Assembly (NCBI RefSeq): GCF_004766045.1
Contig: NZ_SPQQ01000004.1
Coordinates: 186,001-250,000 of the forward strand
Reading direction: 5' to 3'
Source: Desulfosporosinus fructosivorans
GTDB taxonomy: Bacteria > Bacillota > Desulfitobacteriia > Desulfitobacteriales > Desulfitobacteriaceae
DNA: 64,000 nucleotides
Part shown: piece by piece, positions 42,896 to 51,920 of the stretch
Layout of the letters: every line of letters begins with the position of its first letter
How positions within the stretch are numbered: the first letter of the stretch is position 1
Translations under genes and position numbers: made by a program
Notes under the pieces: generated by a model
Database searches by the model: none
Told to the model about the DNA's origin: nothing
The model's input: the letters and a program-made list of their open reading frames with translations, nothing else

Positions 42896-44362
42896 TTACT
42901 TTATTTTATCCAGCTGATCCCTAATATCCAAAATAGGAACTTTTCTATAGACTGCCGATCGATCAACCTCCAATATATTCGCAGCCTTACTTACGCATCC
43001 CTTGCAATCCTGTAATACCTTGATGATGTATTCCTTCTCGATTAGACCCATAACATCTTTTAAACTGCCTTTATTGGGTATAGAGATATTATAACTTTCA
43101 TTATTTGTTTCCCTATTTACTTCACTATTTCTCACCCGCTCAATGTCTCGTGGTAGGCTAATTACATTTTCTTCTTCATAATATTCAATACTATTGCCTG
43201 CATTTGTTATCACTAATCGCTCAATTAAATTTCTGAGTTCCCGTACATTTCCTGGCCATTTGTATTTCAAAAATCCATCTAATGTTATCTTAGAAAGGAC
43301 TTTGTTGTATCCATACTTTTTATTGAATTTCTCTAAGAACAGATCACTTAACGCTAAAACATCTTCAGGTCGTTCCTGCAGGGGCGTTAATCTAAGAGGT
43401 ATCACATTGATCCGATAATAGAGATCCTCTCTAAAGGATTTATCATCGACCATCTTTTTTAGATCACGGTTGGTCGCGCTTATTAAACGTACGTCGATTT
43501 TGCGATTAGTGGTTCCCCCTAATCTTCTTACATCACCGCTATCTAGAACTCGCAATAATCTTACCTGCACGGTCAGAGGCATCTCACCTATCTCATCAAG
43601 GAAAATCGTACCTTTATCGGCAATTTCAAATAAACCAGGTTTCCCTTTGGCATCCGCACCAGTAAAGGACCCTTTTTCGTAACCAAATAGCTCAGATTCT
43701 ATTAAACTTTCTGGTATGGCACCACAATTCACGGATATAAAGGCTTCTTTTGCTCGATGGCTGTTTCTATGCAAATACTCGGCTAGTACTTCCTTGCCTG
43801 TACCTGATTCACCAAATAATAGAACTGAACTATCCGTAGGGGCCACCGTATTCGCCTTGAGCAACGTATTCTTCATAGCCTGACTTTCAGCAACCAAACA
43901 GTGATTTTCAAACTTTAGATTCCTAAGATATTGAACTTCTTCTTTAAATCGTCTGGCATCCGCTCTTTCCTTGTCCAGTTTTTCGGCAAATTTAACCAAG
44001 GTTTCCTCATCTCGACAGGTGCTGATCACCATGATTACCTTACCTTCAGCATCAAATATGGGACTGCTCGTAGTTAGCAGACTCTGACCATCCCGATTTA
44101 TGATCGTTCCAGTTACCGTAGCTTTCTTCTCAACTGCCTCCATAGCTGTTGATCTATCATAATATCCTCTGCCCATCAGTTGATTGACATTCGAACCAAT
44201 CATTTCTGATGCTGCTGTTTTAAGGAGTCGTTCAGCGGTGGAATTAGCCATCATAACAATGCCTTCAGGATCAGTAACAAAAATAGAATCATAATCGGTT
44301 TTCATTATTTCCTCAAGTGAATGAGAAACACTTTCTTTAAGATCTCTATCTTTTTTTGCCAT
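42896..44362 (-). CDS. PAS-AAA-Fis sigma-54-dependent activator
   Basis: 488 residues. N-terminal PAS sensor (about 18-120: DSIFVTDPEGIVMMANSTAERLL), a short coiled coil, then the AAA+ domain (about 155-390) with Walker A GESGTGKE, the sigma-54 contact loop as GSFTGA (usual GAFTGA, conservative change) and GTIFLDEIGEMP. The C-terminal Fis-type HTH is CKGCVSKAANILEVDRSAVYRKV. It should bind the array just downstream of its own stop and drive the -24/-12 promoters of the cluster. The PAS domain probably binds the substrate or a derived CoA ester. Confidence 0.92.
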   Translation of the reverse strand: MAKKDRDLKESVSHSLEEIMKTDYDSIFVTDPEGIVMMANSTAERLLKTAASEMIGSNVNQLMGRGYYDRSTAMEAVEKKATVTGTIINRDGQSLLTTSSPIFDAEGKVIMVISTCRDEETLVKFAEKLDKERADARRFKEEVQYLRNLKFENHCLVAESQAMKNTLLKANTVAPTDSSVLLFGESGTGKEVLAEYLHRNSHRAKEAFISVNCGAIPESLIESELFGYEKGSFTGADAKGKPGLFEIADKGTIFLDEIGEMPLTVQVRLLRVLDSGDVRRLGGTTNRKIDVRLISATNRDLKKMVDDKSFREDLYYRINVIPLRLTPLQERPEDVLALSDLFLEKFNKKYGYNKVLSKITLDGFLKYKWPGNVRELRNLIERLVITNAGNSIEYYEEENVISLPRDIERVRNSEVNRETNNESYNISIPNKGSLKDVMGLIEKEYIIKVLQDCKGCVSKAANILEVDRSAVYRKVPILDIRDQLDKIK

Positions 44363-44489
44363 CCTTGCACTCCTCTGTTAACGATATTCAAGTTGAAACA
44401 TCAAATGATGTAATATCATGTACAACTTAATCTATTACTATTCGACGAAACATCATAAACACCTTGACATATTCAAAGAATATCCTACA

Positions 44490-44530
44490 TTTAAGTAGAA
44501 GGCCACTCAATAGTTGAGTGGCCTTCTGCC
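44490..44530 (-). terminator. Terminator between thiolase and activator genes
   Basis: 14-base perfect stem agaaggccactcaa / ttgagtggccttct (44497-44510 with 44514-44527), 3-base loop. The minus-strand T-run is short. Confidence 0.75.
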
Positions 44531-44566
44531 TTATAATGAGGAAAAAAATATGGGGTATTAATTAAC

Positions 44567-45874
44567 TTATTCAACCCAAATTATTGCTCCAGCACCCTGA
44601 GTCAAGCCACCACATATAGCACAGGTAGCATAACCGCCACCATTTTCTTTCAGATTATAAGCAGCAGTCATCATTATTCGGGCACCACTAGCCGTATTAG
44701 CATGTCCAGTTGCAATGGCACTCCCATTTACATTAAGCAATTCTTTCAACTGTTGATACTTAGCCTCATCATTATCAAGAATTGCTTGAGCTGAGGCTTC
44801 TTTAACCATCGCATTAAAGTCACTCTTTAAGAATCGATCATTGGATAAGAGTTTCATAGAAACCAAGGGAACACAGGCAAAGGCCTCATTGATTTCAATA
44901 AATTTCATATCTTCGATGATGAGGTCAGCTTCATCCAGACACTTCTTAATGGCAAAGGCAGGCGATACTGGCATAATTCTCGGCTGCAATGCAATAGTAG
45001 AAATAGCGACCAGAGTATAAAGTATAGGTAAGCCCAGTTTCTCTGCATTCTCTCTTGAAGTAATAATCTGTGCGGTAGAGCCATCATTCATTCCTGGCGC
45101 GTTACCTGCAGTACAGGTGGGATTACCAAAGATTGGCTTTAATTTTGCTAATTGTGCCATATCAATAGTAGCACGGTATTGTTCATCCATATCTAAGACT
45201 TTGGAAGAAATAACGTTGCCCTTTTTATCCCTTTGCGATATTTCAAGTGCTGCCATTTCATGTTTAAAGAACCCCCGCTCCCATGCTTTACCGTAATTAA
45301 CATGGCTGGCCAGGGCTAATTCATCTTGTTCTTCTCTTGATATACCATACTCAAGGGCAACGTTACCAGAATCCACCGCTACCGGGGCATAATCTTTATA
45401 ACCTAACGGAATTATAGGATCTTCAACCATAAAGGAAGAATGCCTTTTCCCTTCCCACCGAATGTCCCGGAATAAAAAGGGAACTGTGCTAAAGCTCGTC
45501 GAACCACCAGTCATAACTATCTTCGCTTCTCCTAGCTTAATACTTCGAGCACCATATTTTACGGCACTCAGTGCAGAGGTACAAGCTTGATCAAAGGAAA
45601 CAGAGGGAGTTTCTGGTGCAATTCCGGCCTTTAACATTGTTTGTCGAGCTACCACTGGGGTAAATGGATCCTTAGTATTACTGGTATCGCCACTTCCCCA
45701 CCATACTTCATCGATTAAAGCAGGATCCAGGTTAATTTGGCTCATCGCATTTTTCATAGCGATGGCACCCAGGTCATAAATATCAAGGTCTTTCATGGAA
45801 CCGCCAAACTTGCCAAAAGGGGTTCTTACTGCACTGACACAGACGATATCGTCGTTACTCTTTTGAAAACTCAT
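44567..45874 (-). CDS. Thiolase-family protein with C-terminal insertion
   Basis: 435 residues, longer than the usual 390-400. The acyl-accepting Cys is in SFDQACTSALSAVKYGA (about 90-106), then TCTAGNAPGMNDGSTA, EINEAFACVPLVS, GHANTASGARIMM (His) and the second Cys in CAICGGLTQGAGA. About 35 extra residues (KLLSNDRFLKSDFNAMVKEA region) sit between NEAFA and the GH motif. It would cleave a 3-ketoacyl-CoA with CoA. It is co-transcribed after the CoA-transferase (36 bp gap). Confidence 0.88.
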   Translation of the reverse strand: MSFQKSNDDIVCVSAVRTPFGKFGGSMKDLDIYDLGAIAMKNAMSQINLDPALIDEVWWGSGDTSNTKDPFTPVVARQTMLKAGIAPETPSVSFDQACTSALSAVKYGARSIKLGEAKIVMTGGSTSFSTVPFLFRDIRWEGKRHSSFMVEDPIIPLGYKDYAPVAVDSGNVALEYGISREEQDELALASHVNYGKAWERGFFKHEMAALEISQRDKKGNVISSKVLDMDEQYRATIDMAQLAKLKPIFGNPTCTAGNAPGMNDGSTAQIITSRENAEKLGLPILYTLVAISTIALQPRIMPVSPAFAIKKCLDEADLIIEDMKFIEINEAFACVPLVSMKLLSNDRFLKSDFNAMVKEASAQAILDNDEAKYQQLKELLNVNGSAIATGHANTASGARIMMTAAYNLKENGGGYATCAICGGLTQGAGAIIWVE

Positions 45875-45910
45875 ACGATCACCTCATTTTTTTTGTTAGC
45901 AATGATTGCC

Positions 45911-47215
45911 CTAGATCACCCTGCCATAAGCTTCACGGTACTGACGTTTTAACTCGGATCTAAAGTTGGGATGAGCGATGCCTATAAGCGCTTCAGCTCT
46001 TTCTATTTCTGATTTGCAAAATAAATTGACTGCCCCATATTCGGTAACTACCCAGTGAACGTCATTTCTAGTCGTTGTGATAGGGGTTCCCTGGCTAAAC
46101 TGACAGGAGATTCTAGAAATAGTTCCATTTTTAGCCGTGGAGGGCAACACAATAACTGGTCTACCATTCTTCGAAGCTGCTGCTCCCCTTATAAAATCTA
46201 ATTGTCCACCTATCCCGCTATATTGTTTAGTACCAATTGCCTCAGCGCACACTTGCCCACCTAAATCAACTTCTAAAGCAGCATTAATGGCTACCATATT
46301 ATCATTTTTAGCGATTACGCTAGAATCATTGACGAAATCGACGGGGAAGAATAGGAACATAGGATTCATGTTAATGTATTCATAAACTTTTTTAGTACCT
46401 TCGGCGAAGGTGGTTACTATTTTTCCTGGAAATAGGGTTTTCTTTGAACAGTTAACATTTCCTGCTTCAATTAAATTGATGAGACCATCGGAAAACATTT
46501 CAGTATGGATTCCAAGGTCATTCTTTTCCTTGAGGTAGTACAGCACTGCATCAGGAATAGTGCCTGCACCTAATTGCAATGTGTCACCATCTTTAATGAG
46601 ACTCGCGACGTGTTTACCGATAAGCTGAGTTGTTTCATCCATCTCCGCAAATCTCTTAAGTTCAAGAATGGGACCGTCATTTTCTACGATATAATCAAGA
46701 TCACTAACATGTACGAAGGTATCACCATAAGTGCGTGGAACGTTCGGATTTACTTCTGCAACGACGATTTTAGCGCACTTAACCAATTCCTTGGAATGAT
46801 CTACGGACATACCGAGACTGCAATATCCGTGTTCATCGGGAGGGCTAACCATAGTAAAGAAGACATCAGACCCTAAATGACCCTCTCGAAAAGCCCTTGG
46901 GAAATCATGAAACATGAGCGGGAAAAAGGTCCCGCGATTTTCCCAGATAGATTCACGAGTATTTCCTCCTGCAAACATTGACTTTAAAATAAAGTGACCC
47001 TTCATTTCAGGTTTGCAGTATGGAGCGCTTCCTATAGTGACTCCCTGTATAATCGTAACATTTTCCAACTCTAGGTAACGTTTAACCAGTGCATTCATCA
47101 GTAGTTCTGATTCGCTCGCCGCATGACCCGGTATGATATCGTCACCTGACTTAACGACTTTAACTGCCTCATCTGCGCTTGTTAAGCGGCTGTTGTATGT
47201 CTCTCTCCAGTTCAT
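45911..47215 (-). CDS. Acetyl-CoA hydrolase/transferase family CoA-transferase (4-hydroxybutyrate/butyrate CoA-transferase type)
   Basis: 434 residues from ATG 47215 (MNWRETYNSRLTSADEAVKV); the frame extended to 47236 includes the AAGGGG site. Motifs: SGDDIIPGHAASE, LQLGAGTIPDAVLYYL, LGIHTEMFSDGLINL (catalytic Glu of the family) and GIGGQLDFIRGAAASKNGRPVIVLPST. It moves CoA from acetyl-CoA or another donor to a short acid, activating the imported substrate. A sigma-54 promoter lies 71 bp upstream. It is followed by the 435-residue thiolase. Confidence 0.9.
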   Translation of the reverse strand: MNWRETYNSRLTSADEAVKVVKSGDDIIPGHAASESELLMNALVKRYLELENVTIIQGVTIGSAPYCKPEMKGHFILKSMFAGGNTRESIWENRGTFFPLMFHDFPRAFREGHLGSDVFFTMVSPPDEHGYCSLGMSVDHSKELVKCAKIVVAEVNPNVPRTYGDTFVHVSDLDYIVENDGPILELKRFAEMDETTQLIGKHVASLIKDGDTLQLGAGTIPDAVLYYLKEKNDLGIHTEMFSDGLINLIEAGNVNCSKKTLFPGKIVTTFAEGTKKVYEYINMNPMFLFFPVDFVNDSSVIAKNDNMVAINAALEVDLGGQVCAEAIGTKQYSGIGGQLDFIRGAAASKNGRPVIVLPSTAKNGTISRISCQFSQGTPITTTRNDVHWVVTEYGAVNLFCKSEIERAEALIGIAHPNFRSELKRQYREAYGRVI

Positions 47216-47285
47216 AATAAAGCTGCCCCTTTCCATTTTCCAGGCACAAGTTGTCTATGAATGCACCTATACTATTTAGTTGTTT

Positions 47286-47301
47286 TGCAAGAATGATGCC
47301 A
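47286..47301 (-). promoter_or_regulatory. Sigma-54 promoter of the CoA-transferase/thiolase operon
   Basis: Minus strand tggcatcattcttgca: GG-N10-GC with TGGCA and TTGCA intact, near-perfect -24/-12 match. Confidence 0.85.
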
Positions 47302-47364
47302 ATGCACAGTCAGCAAAATACCTATTATGCAAATAGTGTGTTATAAGGATTATAAGGAAGATAA

Positions 47365-48114
47365 TTAGAGACAAAGAAAACCGCCGTCAACAAAAACTGT
47401 CTGACCAGTTACATAGTTTGAAGCCTCTGAACTAAGATAAATGATGGCACCGTTCAGTTCTTCTGGATCTCCCATTCTACCCATTGGAATATGATTGAGA
47501 ATGGCACCAGCATCCTTTAACGAGGTATTCATTCTGCCAATAAAGTATCCCGGACCAATGGCATTGACACTAATATTGTAAGGGGCCCATTCAAGAGCAA
47601 GCACTTTAGTAAATTGCATTACAGCCGCTTTTGTCGATGCATATGCCCCTCTCGTGGGCAATGCTGCCGACCCCATTACTGAGGTAATATTTATAACCTT
47701 ACCCCGCTTTTTTTCTATTAAAGTGGGTCCTACAGCACGTGAGCAAAGGAAAACTCCTTTGAGATTCACGCGCATCACATCATCCCATTGCTCTTCAGAC
47801 ATGTCTACGCATAATTCCCGGTGGTTAATGCCGGCGTTGTTTACCAAGATATCAATGGTTCCATACTTCTGTAAGGTCAGGTTGACCATGTTTTGAACGC
47901 TAAGAGAGTTACCTACATCTACCTGAACAGAAATACAGGACCCTCCCTTTTTGCTAATATCATCACAAATCTCATCCGCTTTCGATACCGTTTTACTAGC
48001 ACAAACAACCGAAACACCAGCATCAGCAAGAGCGTGCGCCATTGAGGCTCCTAAGCCCTGTCCTGCTCCAGTAACGATCGCGACTTTTCCACTTATATCA
48101 AATATATTTTTCAT
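47365..48114 (-). CDS. Short-chain dehydrogenase (3-hydroxyacyl-CoA dehydrogenase-like)
   Basis: 249 residues. VTGAGQGLGASM (Rossmann), VDILVNNAGI-type (IDILVNNAGINHREL), catalytic Ser in NITSVMG and YASTK (about 155-159), ending VTGQTVFVDGGFLCL. It probably oxidises the 3-hydroxyacyl-CoA made by the MaoC hydratase encoded 3 bp upstream. It is a different lineage from the SDR at 36959. Confidence 0.88.
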   Translation of the reverse strand: MKNIFDISGKVAIVTGAGQGLGASMAHALADAGVSVVCASKTVSKADEICDDISKKGGSCISVQVDVGNSLSVQNMVNLTLQKYGTIDILVNNAGINHRELCVDMSEEQWDDVMRVNLKGVFLCSRAVGPTLIEKKRGKVINITSVMGSAALPTRGAYASTKAAVMQFTKVLALEWAPYNISVNAIGPGYFIGRMNTSLKDAGAILNHIPMGRMGDPEELNGAIIYLSSEASNYVTGQTVFVDGGFLCL

Positions 48115-48117
48115 CTT

Positions 48118-48585
48118 TTAACCTTTCTCTAAAACATGATCAATGGCAGAAGGATAGCTCCGTGTTCTCTGAATAAAAAGCAAGGCTTCTCCATCCATAA
48201 CTGTTTCACCCTTCTGATTAACACAATGTGTAAGGAATTTCAGCATATGTTTTGCTTCAAGTTTATCGATTATTGTCGACGTCGCGGTAATGGTATCATC
48301 TAAATATACTGGTTGCATAAACCGTATATCTTGAGATGCATAAATACCTCCAATTGCCAATTTACTTAAAGTTGCCGAAACAAACCCTAATACATATATA
48401 CCGGGCACAATAATATCCTTGAACCGAGTTGTTTTGCAGTATTCGCGATCTAGATGAACTGGATTCATATCACCTGTAAGTCCACACCACATAACTACAT
48501 CAGCAGCAGTGATGGTCTTTGCGAAGCTACAATAATCCCCTACTTTAAACTCAGCCCAACTTTTTGTCACTGTACTATAATCCAC
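48118..48585 (-). CDS. MaoC-like (R)-specific enoyl-CoA hydratase
   Basis: 155 residues, hot-dog fold. The hydratase motif is DVVMWCGLTGDMNPVHLDREYCKTTRFKDIIVPGIYVLGF (about 29-68) with catalytic Asp (D in GDMNPVH) and His. Converts a short 2-enoyl-CoA such as crotonyl-CoA to the (R)-3-hydroxyacyl-CoA. First gene of the leftward operon from the divergent control region at 48586-48833. Confidence 0.88.
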   Translation of the reverse strand: MDYSTVTKSWAEFKVGDYCSFAKTITAADVVMWCGLTGDMNPVHLDREYCKTTRFKDIIVPGIYVLGFVSATLSKLAIGGIYASQDIRFMQPVYLDDTITATSTIIDKLEAKHMLKFLTHCVNQKGETVMDGEALLFIQRTRSYPSAIDHVLEKG

Positions 48586-48716
48586 AATTAATACACCTCA
48601 CAATAAAATTATTAAGTACGAGTTATTTGAATCAGTAATTCCATAAGGTAATTACTATTTCTCACCCCACTTTTTTCTTTGCTCGTCAATCAGAATTAAG
48701 CTCTACAGAAAAAGTA

Positions 48717-48732
48717 TGCAATATCTGTACCA
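48717..48732 (-). promoter_or_regulatory. Sigma-54 promoter of the MaoC/SDR operon
   Basis: Minus strand tggtacagatattgca: GG-N10-GC, TGGTAC and TTGCA, about 130 bp before the MaoC start. It is divergent from the promoter at 48771. Confidence 0.78.
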
Positions 48733-48770
48733 ATCAAATTTTCAATTAAATGCTAAAACATAATTATATC

Positions 48771-48786
48771 TGGCACAAATTTTGCA
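48771..48786 (+). promoter_or_regulatory. Sigma-54 promoter of the acetyl-CoA acetyltransferase gene
   Basis: tggcacaaattttgca matches the -24/-12 consensus TGGCAC-N5-TTGCA exactly, 48 bp before the start codon. Confidence 0.9.
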
Positions 48787-48833
48787 TGACTGATTATAAA
48801 ATCGAATCTAAGTGGAAGGGTGGTATTTCTTAA

Positions 48834-50012
48834 ATGCAATTACGCGAAGCCGTTATAGTTGCTCCAATTCGAACACCCGTTGGAAAATGTCGTGGAGTTC
48901 TAGCGGATGTTCCTGCTTACAAGTTGGGCGCCGCTGCAATCAAGGAGACAGTTGCCAGATCTGGTATCGATCCACTCGAAATTGATGACGTAATTATGGG
49001 CAATTTATTTTCCTTTGATGTGGCTAATATAGCTCGTATGTGTGTGTTAGAGGCCGGTCTACCTGTGCAAGTACCGGGATTAACAGTCGATAGACAATGT
49101 TCATCCGCCCTAAATGCAATCATGTTATCCGCCGCACTAGTGATGGGCGGATTTGGCGATGTGTATATTGCAGGAGGTACTGAAAGTGATTCTCGCCGAC
49201 CTTTCGCTTTGGAAAGACCTGATAAGGCATACAAAGTACAGCCACCCAATTTTTGTGGTCTTCAAGTGTCCCCACCCCAAATCGGGAATCCTTCTATGGG
49301 AATAACAGCGGAAAACGTAGCTGAACTCTATGGAATTACAAGAGAAGAAATGGATATGTTTGCATACAATAGCCACATGAAGGCCGCTAAAGCGATGGCT
49401 CGAGGAGCCTTTAACGAACAAACTGTACCCATAACAATACCTCAAAGAAAAGGTGACCCTGTTGTAATAACCAAAGATGAGTGTCCTAGAGAAAATATTA
49501 GCATGGAAGATCTGGCGAAACTAAAACCAGCTTTTAAGAACGATGGCACAGTAACCGCGGGAAACAGCTCTCCAATGAATGATGGAGCTTCTGCCTGTAC
49601 GGTAATGTCAAGAGAAAAAGCAGAGGCTATGGGATTAGATTGGATATTAAAATTCAAGGCCTATGCAGTAGCTGCTTTGGATCCAAATTACATGGGATTA
49701 GGTCCTGTTTCTGCAACACGCAAACTTTTGAGTAAAACAGGCATGACTATAAAGGATTTTGATGCTATTGAATTAAATGAAGCGTTTGCAGCCCAAGCGA
49801 TAGCCTGCATTAAAGATTTAGGACTTGATATGGAAAAGGTTAACATTAATGGTGGCGCAATTGCTCTTGGACATCCCCTAGGAGCGACGGGTGGTATTTT
49901 AACGGCTAAACTGGCCTACATCATGAGAGAAAAGCAGCTAAAGAATGGACTCGTATCTTTCTGCTGTGGCGGTGGACAGGGAGTTACCGCCTGGTTCGAA
50001 GCCAGGCAATAA
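48834..50012 (+). CDS. Acetyl-CoA C-acetyltransferase (thiolase)
   Basis: 392 residues, standard length. Active-site Cys in TVDRQCSSALNAIMLSA (about 81-97), TAGNSSPMNDGASA, ELNEAFAAQAIA, GGAIALGHPLGATGG (His) and FCCGGGQGVTAWFEARQ (second Cys). Splits acetoacetyl-CoA or another 3-ketoacyl-CoA to acetyl-CoA. It is the only plus-strand gene of the regulon and has its own sigma-54 promoter. AAGGGTGG lies upstream at a rather long spacing. Confidence 0.93.
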   Translation: MQLREAVIVAPIRTPVGKCRGVLADVPAYKLGAAAIKETVARSGIDPLEIDDVIMGNLFSFDVANIARMCVLEAGLPVQVPGLTVDRQCSSALNAIMLSAALVMGGFGDVYIAGGTESDSRRPFALERPDKAYKVQPPNFCGLQVSPPQIGNPSMGITAENVAELYGITREEMDMFAYNSHMKAAKAMARGAFNEQTVPITIPQRKGDPVVITKDECPRENISMEDLAKLKPAFKNDGTVTAGNSSPMNDGASACTVMSREKAEAMGLDWILKFKAYAVAALDPNYMGLGPVSATRKLLSKTGMTIKDFDAIELNEAFAAQAIACIKDLGLDMEKVNINGGAIALGHPLGATGGILTAKLAYIMREKQLKNGLVSFCCGGGQGVTAWFEARQ

Positions 50013-50151
50013 AAGAGCTTGCGCAACTATTCTGGTACCCAAAATAGTTGACACAAAAAAAGAGACCCGCCTAACTTCCAATTAGTCGAGTCACTAGGTT
50101 TAAAAAGGTTTGTTGGGCATTTCGTTTTCCAATATTCGAACATGTCCATTA

Positions 50152-50198
50152 AAAATAACATAGCTGGGAAACTTGATGTTTCCCGGCTATGTTATTTG
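50152..50198 (+). terminator. Strong bidirectional hairpin after the thiolase
   Basis: aaataacatagctgggaaac pairs with gtttcccggctatgttattt around a 5-base loop, nearly 20 bp. It lies between the convergent thiolase and DUF3102 genes and can serve both. Confidence 0.8.
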
Positions 50199-50237
50199 TC
50201 CATGCTCATTATAGTGATATCTCACTAGGAGGTGTAT

Positions 50238-51101
50238 TCAGCCCCCCATTCTCTCCTGCATAGCCTTGATTAAAAAATCATTCACCATCTTTTTATACGC
50301 TGCATGCACATCCGCGTCAATCGAAGCGAACTTGGTCATCTCATAAGCCAGTTCCTTGAATGCTTTATCCATATTCTCATATAAAAAAGTGATTTTATTG
50401 GCGGCCACTTTGTTATACGCGACAGTAAGACTATCGCTCATCCTTTGGACACTCTTGTAACTTGTCTTTTCTTTGAGCTTGTCACACTCCAATTGCTTTT
50501 TCTCGACATCCTGCTCAAGTGCCTGCTTGGACTTCTGCAGATCGCCCGCCATCGTCTTCAGGGTGTCGCGCTCCTTAGTCAGCTGAGTGTTTTTGCCCTT
50601 TTCACCATCCAGAGCCTTCAGGAGATCAGCTTTTTCCTGAAGGGCCTGGTCCCGATCCTGAAATGCCTGTTCCCGGTCCTGAAAAGCTTGCTCCCGATCC
50701 TTCACTGCCTTCTGCAGTTCCCGAACGGACATGTTTTCGATATCCATCTCCGCTATGAACTGCTCCCGTTCTTCTTCCGGGACCCCGAGAAGGATAAGCG
50801 CCTGAGAATAGGTCATGTTCGGCAGTCGCTGCGTTTGCGCGCCGGCGTTGAGGGCAGCAGGCTGTTGGTCCCCGTAGGCATCAAAGACGAGTAGAAATCT
50901 TTGGGCCGTTCTCTCCGTGTAACTCACCGACTCCTCCAGCCACTTCAGCCATTCCCCATGCTGAAGCATCTCTTTGGCCTCCTTCAGCCGCCGCCCAACC
51001 TCGACGGCGTTGTTAAGTACTACTTTTTCGGTCTGCTCTTTTATCATATTAATTTCAGCCGCGATGACGAGCGGCGTGCGTTCTGTTATCAAATCGCTCA
51101 T
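50238..51101 (-). CDS. DUF3102-domain coiled-coil protein
   Basis: About 287 residues from ATG 51101 (MSDLITERTPLVIAAEINMI); AAGGGA lies 12 bases upstream and a TTG at 51113 is an alternative. The N-terminal DUF3102 region (about 1-100) contains VGRRLKEAKEMLQHGEWLKWLEESVSYTERTAQRFLLV, a motif met in phage and plasmid proteins. A coiled coil (about 130-210) holds three heptad-like repeats DREQAFQ, DREQAFQ, DRDQALQ. The rest is helical. Function unknown; possibly DNA-linked. Its first 44 codons and upstream region are duplicated at 56093-56354. Confidence 0.8.
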   Translation of the reverse strand: MSDLITERTPLVIAAEINMIKEQTEKVVLNNAVEVGRRLKEAKEMLQHGEWLKWLEESVSYTERTAQRFLLVFDAYGDQQPAALNAGAQTQRLPNMTYSQALILLGVPEEEREQFIAEMDIENMSVRELQKAVKDREQAFQDREQAFQDRDQALQEKADLLKALDGEKGKNTQLTKERDTLKTMAGDLQKSKQALEQDVEKKQLECDKLKEKTSYKSVQRMSDSLTVAYNKVAANKITFLYENMDKAFKELAYEMTKFASIDADVHAAYKKMVNDFLIKAMQERMGG

Positions 51102-51229
51102 GATTATTGCCAATCCCTTCTTGCACTTTATTCACATCATATGGGATTGGCTTGAAAAGCGTGACAGCCTCCTATAAACGGCTTGTCCCAAATACGAATA
51201 CGTTGTCGTATTTGGGACAAGCTTGGGTT
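50968..51229. repeat. 262-bp direct repeat, copy 1 (DUF3102 start and upstream region)
   Basis: Nearly identical to 56093-56354 (constant offset 5125). A second shared block, 51247-51311 with 56534-56598, follows after a short spacer here and a ~180-bp insertion in copy 2. Copy 1 contains the 16-bp stem cttgtcccaaatacga / tcgtatttgggacaag. Confidence 0.85.
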
Positions 51230-51373
51230 TGACCGGGCTCACCTCCGCCGGCGACCCGGTACTCAGGCAGAAAAGCCTGAGTGACGTGAGATCCGACGCA
51301 ACGGAACAAGCTGTTTATGATGTCATCATCTAACTTCATCATAGTCAAACTCATGGTCAAATCAAATTTTGGC
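51114..51373. other. Upstream region of the DUF3102 gene
   Basis: Noncoding, with the large hairpin at about 51183-51222 and a second short stem (ggcagaaaagcc around 51265). Conserved in the copy at 56230-56600, suggesting a functional leader or an old repeat. No safe gene. Confidence 0.5.
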
Positions 51374-51399
51374 AATAAAAAAAAGCCCCGAAAGGCTTG
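51374..51399 (-). terminator. Terminator after the tRNA-like sequence
   Basis: aagcctttcggggctt stem-loop followed on the minus strand by a run of nine T. A typical Rho-independent terminator. Confidence 0.85.
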
Positions 51400-51406
51400 A
51401 ACTTAC

Positions 51407-51487
51407 TGGTCGGAGCGACGAGATTCGAACTCACGGCCTCTTCTAATACTTAAACCTTTGGCAATCACCGATTGCACCACGGAAGCA
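51407..51487 (-). pseudogene. tRNA-like remnant (good T-arm and CCA end, decayed 5' half)
   Basis: The minus strand ends with GTGAG-TTCGAAT-CTCGT (T-arm with the invariant TTCGA), then CGCTCCG, A, CCA, as in a tRNA 3' half, and a strong terminator follows. The 5' half (from about 51487) has gcaat-cggtg-attgc instead of a normal D-arm. It offers no CGGAGCG to pair with the acceptor strand, and no anticodon stem can be drawn. I read it as a broken tRNA gene or an attachment-site copy rather than a working tRNA. Confidence 0.45.
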
Positions 51488-51489
51488 CA

Positions 51490-51894
51490 TCAGACACCTG
51501 CAGGGTTCTTTGTTATACATTCACATCCTGTAATTGCGCCTGTGTGTTTTTTTGTATCATCCAAAGTCGAACAACACTGTGCCTCGGCAACGTGGTAAAG
51601 AATTTCTTCTTCCATAACGTTTGCACAATAACAAACAGGAATAGGGGAAGAAATATTTTTCTTAAACCAAATCTTGTTCTTTAATTGTCCTTGGCCAATT
51701 ACCTTTCCGTTTTGTGAATAATAACCGGTCTCACATTCTGGCGTTAGACATATAAAAAACTGTTCTCCATGTAAATTTATATCATTTATATTTTCCACCT
51801 GATAATCCACAGTAATGTCTTTTACCCTTTGTCCAATATTTCCGCATATAGGACATGAATTATTTACTTTGGGATTTACGTTAAGCTCTAACAA
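51490..51894 (-). CDS. CopZ-like zinc/[2Fe-2S]-binding protein
   Basis: 134 residues, cysteine-rich. N-terminal CPICGNIGQRVKDITVDYQV and FFICLTPECETGYYSQNG resemble the zinc-binding N-terminal domain of Archaeoglobus CopZ. IPVCYCANVMEEEILYHV followed by GCEC is like the BFD-type [2Fe-2S] domain. It lacks a C-terminal HMA copper domain. As the last gene of the arsenic operon it may deliver electrons or bind metal(loid). Assignment by cysteine pattern; role inferred. Confidence 0.65.
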   Translation of the reverse strand: MLELNVNPKVNNSCPICGNIGQRVKDITVDYQVENINDINLHGEQFFICLTPECETGYYSQNGKVIGQGQLKNKIWFKKNISSPIPVCYCANVMEEEILYHVAEAQCCSTLDDTKKHTGAITGCECITKNPAGV

Positions 51895-51920
51895 CCTTCC
51901 ACCTCACTCTGTAAGAGTAT

